A stretch of DNA of 64,000 nucleotides from Actinernus sp. WN-2022 (taxonomy: Eukaryota; Cnidaria; Anthozoa; Actiniaria; Actinernidae): assembly GCA_030867875.1 (NCBI GenBank), contig JAOWCC010001634.1:5503877-5567876 (forward strand), read 5' to 3'. The number at the start of each line of letters is the position of its first letter. Positions within the stretch are counted from its first letter, which is position 1. The notes under the pieces were generated by a model. That model searched no databases. It saw only the letters and a list, made by a program, of their open reading frames with translations, and had not been told where the DNA came from. Positions 53,987 through 64,000 of this stretch are shown here, in pieces. A program made the translations under genes and the position numbers.

Positions 53987-54210
53987 CTGCTTGTAGACAA
54001 AATAACAATACGATGTACATTTTCAGCTGTGACGCAATGTTTTCCCATTTCAGATATTTTTTGATAGGCCAAGGACGCAAAACAGCCAACTTTAATGTTA
54101 ATAAATACCCTCGTTTAATTTTCAAGTAATTTCTACTGATAACAGGGCAAACCTCGTTACGTATTGTATCACCGACAATATAGCGCGAAGATGATCTATC
54201 GCAAAGCGAT

Positions 54211-54345
54211 AGTAAAGCATGGTCAACACTAGCGACATACGCAGACGCAGTGCCGAGATTGTGGGATAACAATGATCGATACATTACTGCGTATGCTGCT
54301 TGCGCTTATGCTTGCGTCACTAGTGTAACCCAGGCCTAAAATCTG
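54211..54345. mobile_element. MITE family C, single copy
   Basis: CAACACTAGCGACATACGCA at the left pairs with TGCGTATGCTGCTTGCGC and TTGCGTCACTAGTGTAACCC at the right. Same family as 17316-18270 and 21847-22000. Confidence 0.8.
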
Positions 54346-54553
54346 CTAAACTGACCGAGCCACGTTTGTAGTTTAGTTCTGTCTTTTAGCCTCTGTTTTC
54401 AGTGGTCGTGTTATTGTAATATACATTATTCTGTCTGTTAATCCACAGTTCTCCTATTCCTAGCTTATTATGTAGAGTCTAGGAACGTCTTTAATAATTA
54501 AGCACAAGGGCCTCTTTAAGACTTGAATAGATTTCAATGGACTTACTTTTACA

Positions 54554-57500
54554 GTGTAGCTAATGATGCTATTACAGACACCAACAATAATCAGTACTAA
54601 AGTGATAGTAAGACCTGCCAAACTGACCATGTAGCTAACGATGCTATTACAGACACCAACAATAATTAGTACTAAAGTGATAGCAAGACCTGCCAAACTG
54701 ACCATGTAGCTAATGATGCTATTACAGACACCAACAATAATTAGTACTAAAGTGATAGTAAGACCTGCCAAACTGACCGTGTAGCTAATGATGCTATTAC
54801 AGACACCAACAATAATCAGTACTAAAGTGATAGTAAGACCTGCCAAACTGACCATGTAGCTAACGATGCTATTACAGACACCAACAATAATTAGTACTAA
54901 AGTGATAGCAAGACCTGCCAAACTGACCATGTAGCTAATGATGCTATTACAGACACCAACAATAATTAGTACTAAAGTGATAGTAAGACCCGCCAAACTG
55001 ACCGTGTAGCTAATGATGCTATTACAGACACCAACAATAATCAGTACTAAAGTGATAGTAAGACCTGCCAAACTGACCATGTAGCTAACGATGCTATTAC
55101 AGACACCAACAATAATTAGTACTAAAGTGATAGTAAGACCCGCCAAACTGACCGTGTAGCTAATGATGCTATTACAGACACCAACAATAATCAGTACTAA
55201 AGTGATAGTAAGACCTGCCAAACTGACCATGTAGCTAACGATGCTATTACAGACACCAACAATAATCAGTACTAAAGTGATAGCAAGACCTGCCAAACTG
55301 ACAATGTAGCTAATGATGCTATTACAGACACCAACAATAATTAGTACTAAAGTGATAGTAAGACCTGCCAAACTGACCGTGTAGCTAATGATGCTATTAC
55401 AGACACCAACTTACAATAATTAGTACTAAAGTGATAGTAAGACCTGCCAAACTGACCATGTAGCTAATGATGCTATTACAGACACCAACAATAATTAGTA
55501 CTAAAGTGATAGTAAGACCCGCCAAACTGACCGTGTAGCTAATGATGCTATTACAGACACCAACTTACAATAATTAGTACTAAAGTGATAGTAAGACCTG
55601 CCAAACTGACCATGTAGCTAATGATGCTATTACAGACACCAACAATAATTAGTACTAAAGTGATAGTAAGACCTGCCAAACTGACCGTGTAGCTAATGAT
55701 GCTATTACAGACACCAACAATAATCAGTACTAAAGTGATAGTAAGACCTGCCAAACTGACCATGTAGCTAAGGATGCTATTACAGACACCAACAATAATT
55801 AGTACTAAAGTGATAGCAAGACCTGCCAAACTGACCATGTAGCTAATGATGCTATTACAGACACCAACAATAATTAGTACTAAAGTGATAGTAAGACCCG
55901 CCAAACTGACCGTGTAGCTAATGATGCCATTACAGACACCAACTTACAATAATTAGTACTAAAGTGATAGTAAGACCTGCCAAACTGACCATGTAGCTAA
56001 TGATGCTATTACAGACACCAACAATAATTAGTACTAAAGTGATAGTAAGACCCGCCAAACTGACCGTGTAGCTAATGATGCTATTACAGACACCAACAAT
56101 AATTAGTACTAAAGTGATAGTAAGACCTGCCAAACTGACCATGTAGCTAACAATGCTATTACAGACACCAACAATAATCAGTACTAAAGTGATAGTAAGA
56201 CCTGCCAAACTGACCATGTAGCTAACGATGCTATTACAGACACCAACAATAATTAGTACTAAAGTGATAGCAAGACCTGCCAAACTGACCGTGTAGCTAA
56301 TGATGCTATTACAGACACCAACAATAATTAGTACTAAAGTGATAGTAAGACCCGCCAAACTGACCGTGTAGCTAATGATGCTATTACAGACACCAACAAT
56401 AATTAGTACTAAAGTGATAGTAAGACCTGCCAAACTGACCATGTAGCTAATGATGCTATTACAGACACCAACAATAATTAGTACTAAAGTGATAGTAAGA
56501 CCTGCCAAACTGACCATGTAGCTAACGATGCTATTACAGACACCAACTTACAATAATTAGTACTAAAGTGATAGTAAGACCCGCCAAACTGACCGTGTAG
56601 CTAATGATGCTATTACAGACACCAACAATAATTAGTACTAAAGTGATAGTAAGACCCGCCAAACTGACCGTGTAGCTAATGATGCTATTACAGACACCAA
56701 CTTACAATAATTAGTACTAAAGTGATAGTAAGACCCGCCAAACTGACCGTGTAGCTAATGATGCTATTACAGACACCAACAATAATTAGTACTAAAGTGA
56801 TAGTAAGACCTGCCAAACTGACCATGTAGCTAACGATGCTATTACAGACACCAACTTACAATAATTAGTACTAAAGTGATAGTAAGACCTGCCAAACTGA
56901 CCATGTAGCTAACGATGCTATTACAGACACCAACAATAATTAGTACTAAAGTGATAGCAAGACCTGCCAAACTGACCGTGTAGCTAATGATGCTATTACA
57001 GACACCAACAATAATCAGTACTAAAGTGATAGTAAGACCTGCCAAACTGACCATGTAGCTAACGATGCTATTACAGACACCAACAATAATCAGTACTAAA
57101 GTGATAGCAAGACCTGCCAAACTGACAATGTAGCTAATGATGCTATTACAGACACCAACAATAATTAGTACTAAAGTGATAGTAAGACCTGCCAAACTGA
57201 CCGTGTAGCTAATGATGCTATTACAGACACCAACTTACAATAATTAGTACTAAAGTGATAGTAAGACCTGCCAAACTGACCATGTAGCTAATGATGCTAT
57301 TACAGACACCAACAATAATTAGTACTAAAGTGATAGTAAGACCCGCCAAACTGACCGTGTAGCTAATGATGCTATTACAGACACCAACTTACAATAATTA
57401 GTACTAAAGTGATAGTAAGACCTGCCAAACTGACCATGTAGCTAATGATGCTATTACAGACACCAACAATAATTAGTACTAAAGTGATAGTAAGACCTGC

Positions 57501-60500
57501 CAAACTGACCGTGTAGCTAATGATGCTATTACAGACACCAACAATAATCAGTACTAAAGTGATAGTAAGACCTGCCAAACTGACCATGTAGCTAAGGATG
57601 CTATTACAGACACCAACAATAATTAGTACTAAAGTGATAGCAAGACCTGCCAAACTGACCATGTAGCTAATGATGCTATTACAGACACCAACAATAATTA
57701 GTACTAAAGTGATAGTAAGACCCGCCAAACTGACCGTGTAGCTAATGATGCCATTACAGACACCAACTTACAATAATTAGTACTAAAGTGATAGTAAGAC
57801 CTGCCAAACTGACCATGTAGCTAATGATGCTATTACAGACACCAACAATAATTAGTACTAAAGTGATAGTAAGACCCGCCAAACTGACCGTGTAGCTAAT
57901 GATGCTATTACAGACACCAACAATAATTAGTACTAAAGTGATAGTAAGACCTGCCAAACTGACCATGTAGCTAACAATGCTATTACAGACACCAACAATA
58001 ATCAGTACTAAAGTGATAGTAAGACCTGCCAAACTGACCATGTAGCTAACGATGCTATTACAGACACCAACAATAATTAGTACTAAAGTGATAGCAAGAC
58101 CTGCCAAACTGACCATGTAGCTAATGATGCTATTACAGACACCAACAATAATTAGTACTAAAGTGATAGTAAGACCCGCCAAACTGACCGTGTAGCTAAT
58201 GATGCTATTACAGACACCAACTTACAATAATTAGTACTAAAGTGATAGTAAGACCTGCCAAACTGACCATGTAGCTAATGATGCTATTACAGACACCAAC
58301 AATAATTAGTACTAAAGTGATAGTAAGACCCGCCAAACTGACCGTGTAGCTAATGATGCTATTACAGACACCAACAATAATTAGTACTAAAGTGATAGTA
58401 AGACCTGCCAAACTGACCATGTAGCTAACGATGCTATTACAGACACCAACTTACAATAATTAGTACTAAAGTGATACCAAGACCTGCCAAACTGACCGTG
58501 TAGCTAATGATGCTATTACAGACACCAACAATAATTAGTACTAAAGTGATAGTAAGACCTGCCAAACTGACCATGTAGCTAACGATGCTATTACAGACAC
58601 CAACAATAATTAGTACTAAAGTGATAGCAAGACCTGCCAAACTGACCATGTAGCTAACGATGCTATTACAGACACCAACTTACAATAATTAGTACTAAAG
58701 TGATAGTAAGACCTGCCAAACTGACCATGTAGCTAACGATGCTATTACAGACACCAACTTACAATAATTAGTACTAAAGTGATAGCAAGACCTGCCAAAC
58801 TGACCGTGTAGCTAATGATGCTATTACAGGCACCAACAATAATCAGTACTAAAGTGATAGTAAGACCTGCCAAACTGACCATGTAGCTAACGATGCTATT
58901 ACAGACACCAACTTACAATAATTAGTACTAAAGTGATAGTAAGACCCGCCAAACTGACCGTGTAGCTAATGATGCTATTACAGACACCAACAATAATTAG
59001 TACTAAAGTGATAGTAAGACCTGCCAAACTGACCATGTAGCTAACGATGCTATTACAGACACCAACTTACAATAATTAGTACTAAAGTGATAGTAAGACC
59101 CGCCAAACTGACCGTGTAGCTAATGATGCTATTACAGACACCAACAATAATTAGTACTAAAGTGATAGTAAGACCCGCCAAACTGACCGTGTAGCTAATG
59201 ATGCTATTACAGACACCAACAATAATTAGTACTAAAGTGATAGTAAGACCTGCCAAACTGACCATGTAGCTAACGATGCTATTACAGACACCAACTTACA
59301 ATAATTAGTACTAAAGTGATAGTAAGACCTGCCAAACTGACCATGTAGCTAACGATGCTATTACAGACACCAACTTACAATAATTAGTACTAAAGTGATA
59401 GCAAGACCTGCCAAACTGACCGTGTAGCTAATGATGCTATTACAGACACCAACAATAATTAGTACTAAAGTGATAGTAAGACCCGCCAAACTGACCGTGT
59501 AGCTAATGATGCTATTACAGACACCAACAATAATTAGTACTAAAGTGATAGTAAGACCTGCCAAACTGACCATGTAGCTAACGATGCTATTACAGACACC
59601 AACTTACAATAATTAGTACTAAAGTGATAGCAAGACCTGCCAAACTGACCGTGTAGCTAATGATGCTATTACAGACACCAACAATAATTAGTACTAAAGT
59701 GATAGTAAGACCTGCCAAACTGACCATGTAGCTAACGATGCTATTACAGACACCAACAATAATTAGTACTAAAGTGATAGCAAGACCTGCCAAACTGACC
59801 ATGTAGCTAACGATGCTATTACAGACACCAACTTACAATAATTAGTACTAAAGTGATAGTAAGACCTGCCAAACTGACCATGTAGCTAACGATGCTATTA
59901 CAGACACCAACTTACAATAATTAGTACTAAAGTGATAGCAAGACCTGCCAAACTGACCGTGTAGCTAATGATGCTATTACAGGCACCAACAATAATCAGT
60001 ACTAAAGTGATAGTAAGACCTGCCAAACTGACCATGTAGCTAACGATGCTATTACAGACACCAACTTACAATAATTAGTACTAAAGTGATAGTAAGACCC
60101 GCCAAACTGACCGTGTAGCTAATGATGCTATTACAGACAACAACAATAATTAGTACTAAAGTGATAGTAAGACCTGCCAAACTGACCATGTAGCTAACGA
60201 TGCTATTACAGACACCAACTTACAATAATTAGTACTAAAGTGATAGTAAGACCCGCCAAACTGACCGTGTAGCTAATGATGCTATTACAGACACCAACAA
60301 TAATTAGTACTAAAGTGATAGTAAGACCCGCCAAACTGACCGTGTAGCTAATGATGCTATTACAGACACCAACAATAATTAGTACTAAAGTGATAGTAAG
60401 ACCTGCCAAACTGACCATGTAGCTAACGATGCTATTACAGACACCAACTTACAATAATTAGTACTAAAGTGATAGTAAGACCTGCCAAACTGACCATGTA

Positions 60501-63500
60501 GCTAACGATGCTATTACAGACACCAACTTACAATAATTAGTACTAAAGTGATAGCAAGACCTGCCAAACTGACCGTGTAGCTAATGATGCTATTACAGAC
60601 ACCAACAATAATCAGTACTAAAGTGATAGTAAGACCTGCCAAACTGACCATGTAGCTAACGATGCTATTACAGACACCAACTTACAATAATTAGTACTAA
60701 AGTGATAGTAAGACCCGCCAAACTGACCGTGTAGCTAATGATGCTATTACAGACACCAACAATAATTAGTACTAAAGTGATAGTAAGACCTGCCAAACTG
60801 ACCATGTAGCTAACGATGCTATTACAGACACCAACTTACAATAATTAGTACTAAAGTGATAGTAAGACCCGCCAAACTGACCGTGTAGCTAATGATGCTA
60901 TTACAGACACCAACAATAATTAGTACTAAAGTGATAGTAAGACCTGCCAAACTGACCATGTAGCTAACGATGCTATTACAGACACCAACTTACAATAATT
61001 AGTACTAAAGTGATAGTAAGACCTGCCAAACTGACCATGTAGCTAACGATGCTATTACAGACACCAACTTACAATAATTAGTACTAAAGTGATAGCAAGA
61101 CCTGCCAAACTGACCGTGTAGCTAATGATGCTATTACAGACACCAACAATAATCAGTACTAAAGTGATAGTAAGACCTGCCAAACTGACCATGTAGCTAA
61201 CGATGCTATTACAGACACCAACTTACAATAATTAGTACTAAAGTGATAGTAAGACCCGCCAAACTGACCGTGTAGCTAATGATGCTATTACAGACACCAA
61301 CAATAATTAGTACTAAAGTGATAGTAAGACCTGCCAAACTGACCGTGTAGCTAATGATGCTATTACAGACACCAACAATAATTAGTACTAAAGTGATAGT
61401 AAGACCTGCCAAACTGACCATGTAGCTAACGATGCTATTACAGACACCAACAATAATTAGTACTAAAGTGATAGCAAGACCTGCCAAACTGACCATGTAG
61501 CTAACGATGCTATTACAGACACCAACTTACAATAATTAGTACTAAAGTGATAGTAAGACCTGCCAAACTGACCATGTAGCTAACGATGCTATTACAGACA
61601 CCAACTTACAATAATTAGTACTAAAGTGATAGCAAGACCTGCCAAACTGACCGTGTAGCTAATGATGCTATTACAGACACCAACAATAATCAGTACTAAA
61701 GTGATAGTAAGACCTGCCAAACTGACCATGTAGCTAACGATGCTATTACAGACACCAACTTACAATAATTAGTACTGAAGTGATAGTAAGACCCGCCAAA
61801 CTGACCGTGTAGCTAATGATGCTATTACAGACACCAACAATAATTAGTACTAAAGTGATAGTAAGACCTGCCAAACTGACCATGTAGCTAACGATGCTAT
61901 TACAGACACCAACTTACAATAATTAGTATTAAAGTGAAAGTAAGACCCGCCAAACTGACCGTGTAGCTAATGATGCTATTACAGACACCAACAATAATTA
62001 GTACTAAAGTGATAGTAAGACCTGCCAAACTGACCATGTAGCTAACGATGCTATTACAGACACCAACTTACAATAATTAGTACTAAAGTGATAGTAAGAC
62101 CTGCCAAACTGACCATGTAGCTAACGATGCTATTACAGACACCAACTTACAATAATTAGTACAAAAGTGATAGCAAGACCTGCCAAACTGACCGTGTAGC
62201 TAATGATGCTATTACAGACACCAACAATAATCAGTACTAAAGTGATAGTAAGACCTGCCAAACTGACCATGTAGCTAACGATGCTATTACAGACACCAAC
62301 TTACAATAATTAGTACTAAAGTGATAGTAAGACCCGCCAAACTGACCGTGTAGCTAATGATGCTATTACAGACACCAACAATAATTAGTACTAAAGTGAT
62401 AGTAAGACCTGCCAAACTGACCGTGTAGCTAATGATGCTATTACAGACACCAACAATAATTAGTACTAAAGTGATAGTAAGACCTGCCAAACTGACCATG
62501 TAGCTAACGATGCTATTACAGACACCAACAATAATTAGTACTAAAGTGATAGCAAGACCTGCCAAACTGACCATGTAGCTAACGATGCTATTACAGACAC
62601 CAACTTACAATAATTAGTACTAAAGTGATAGTAAGACCTGCCAAACTGACCATGTAGCTAACGATGCTATTACAGACACCAACTTACAATAATTAGTACT
62701 AAAGTGATAGCAAGACCTGCCAAACTGACCGTGTAGCTAATGATGCTATTACAGACACCAACAATAATCAGTACTAAAGTGATAGTAAGACCTGCCAAAC
62801 TGACCATGTAGCTAACGATGCTATTACAGACACCAACTTACAATAATTAGTACTAAAGTGATAGTAAGACCCGCCAAACTGACCGTGTAGCTAATGATGC
62901 TATTACAGACACCAACAATAATTAGTACTAAAGTGATAGTAAGACCTGCCAAACTGACCATGTAGCTAACGATGCTATTACAGACACCAACTTACAATAA
63001 TTAGTACTAAAGTGAAAGTAAGACCCGCCAAACTGACCGTGTAGCTAATGATGCTATTACAGACACCAACAATAATTAGTACTAAAGTGATAGTAAGACC
63101 TGCCAAACTGACCATGTAGCTAACGATGCTATTACAGACACCAACTTACAATAATTAGTACTAAAGTGATAGTAAGACCTGCCAAACTGACCATGTAGCT
63201 AACGATGCTATTACAGACACCAACTTACAATAATTAGTACTAAAGTGATAGCAAGACCTGCCAAACTGACCGTGTAGCTAATGATGCTATTACAGACACC
63301 AACAATAATCAGTACTAAAGTGATAGTAAGACCTGCCAAACTGACCATGTAGCTAACGATGCTATTACAGACACCAACTTACAATAATTAGTACTAAAGT
63401 GATAGTAAGACCCGCCAAACTGACCGTGTAGCTAATGATGCTATTACAGACACCAACAATAATTAGTACTAAAGTGATAGTAAGACCTGCCAAACTGACC

Positions 63501-64000
63501 ATGTAGCTAACGATGCTATTACAGACACCAACTTACAATAATTAGTACTAAAGTGATAGTAAGACCCGCCAAACTGACCGTGTAGCTAATGATGCTATTA
63601 CAGACACCAACAATAATTAGTACTAAAGTGATAGTAAGACCTGCCAAACTGACCATGTAGCTAACGATGCTATTACAGACACCAACTTACAATAATTAGT
63701 ACTAAAGTGATAGTAAGACCTGCCAAACTGACCATGTAGCTAACGATGCTATTACAGACACCAACTTACAATAATTAGTACTAAAGTGATAGCAAGACCT
63801 GCCAAACTGACCGTGTAGCTAATGATGCTATTACAGACACCAACAATAATCAGTACTAAAGTGATAGTAAGACCTGCCAAACTGACCATGTAGCTAACGA
63901 TGCTATTACAGACACCAACTTACAATAATTAGTACTAAAGTGATAGTAAGACCCGCCAAACTGACCGTGTAGCTAATGATGCTATTACAGACACCAACAA
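54554..64000 (-). repeat. 75-bp satellite array with higher-order repeats, runs off the window
   Basis: About 120-125 head-to-tail units, each CTATTACAGACACCAAC, AATAATTAGTACTAAAGTGA, TAGTAAGACCTGCCAAACTG and ACCGTGTAGCTAATGATG. Variants: ACCATG/ACCGTG, AATGATG/ACGATG, ACCTGCC/ACCCGCC, AGTAAG/AGCAAG, ATTAG/ATCAG, and a 4-nt TTAC insertion after CACCAAC making 79-bp units. The first eleven or so units (54554-55400) lack the insertion; beyond that about 45-50 units have it. Rare markers show duplicated blocks of 1824, 1153 and 1078 bp. The 75-bp unit keeps a 25-codon frame open on the minus strand (AGLTITLVLIIVGVCNSII), which I regard as incidental. The array lies upstream of the first visible GTF3C1 exon, so it is probably intronic. 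Confidence 0.95.

Noticed and set aside
53775..54284. 169-codon minus-strand ORF
   Set aside because: Only the part 53904-53986 is a GTF3C1 exon; the rest is open intron sequence and MITE, shown by the good acceptor at 53987.
54460..62574. Many minus-strand ORFs of 70-303 codons with hydrophobic 25-residue repeats
   Set aside because: All are translations of the 75-bp satellite, without a start context or flanking gene structure; openness follows from a unit length divisible by three.

Overview
The window is eukaryotic nuclear DNA, AT-rich and repeat-dense, with spliced genes. It probably comes from a cnidarian, most likely a hexacoral (stony coral or anemone). This rests on an intronic copy of a membrane-anchored collagen/Ig protein, a BTB-domain fragment of the type expanded in corals, and several tRNA-derived SINE and MITE families that I recognise from memory as typical of corals. 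The species cannot be fixed from the sequence.

The main gene covers about two thirds of the window on the minus strand. Twenty exons with matching splice phases can be assembled between 53986 (first visible exon) and 10591 (stop codon). Together they encode about 967 codons of the C-terminal part of GTF3C1, the largest subunit (TFIIIC220) of the RNA polymerase III factor TFIIIC. The N-terminal part must lie beyond position 64000. The exons are short (45-220 nt), except one of 1224 nt that carries a Lys/Ser/Thr-rich linker. None of the small exons would be found by an ORF-length filter.

Layout. 1-10590: region 3' of GTF3C1, with a BTB-domain fragment, two decayed LINE pieces, SINEs and several foldback MITEs. 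10591-53986: GTF3C1 exons separated by introns full of tRNA-derived SINEs, LINE fragments (one inserted into a 53-bp minisatellite, one with an inverted 5' part), nested foldback elements (one about 1.7 kb), a poly-G hairpin element, a truncated collagen/Ig copy on the plus strand, and many tandem arrays. 54554-64000: one uninterrupted satellite of about 75-bp units with higher-order repeats, running off the end of the window.

The most unusual feature is that several intronic minisatellites are anchored exactly on splice sites of this gene. One array (20748-21398) is built of about 16 copies of the last 25-27 nt of an exon plus the first 16 nt of its intron, so it carries about 15 extra copies of the 5' splice site. 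A second (14961-15250) repeats a 3' splice site, a third (27735-27834) repeats a donor-proximal segment, and a fourth (50484-50850) starts at an acceptor. In the terminal satellite, a 4-nt insertion variant creates a GTAAGT donor motif on the gene's sense strand dozens of times. Other arrays (17316-18270, 46038-46205, 48620-50265) look like MITEs whose interior or end has become a satellite.
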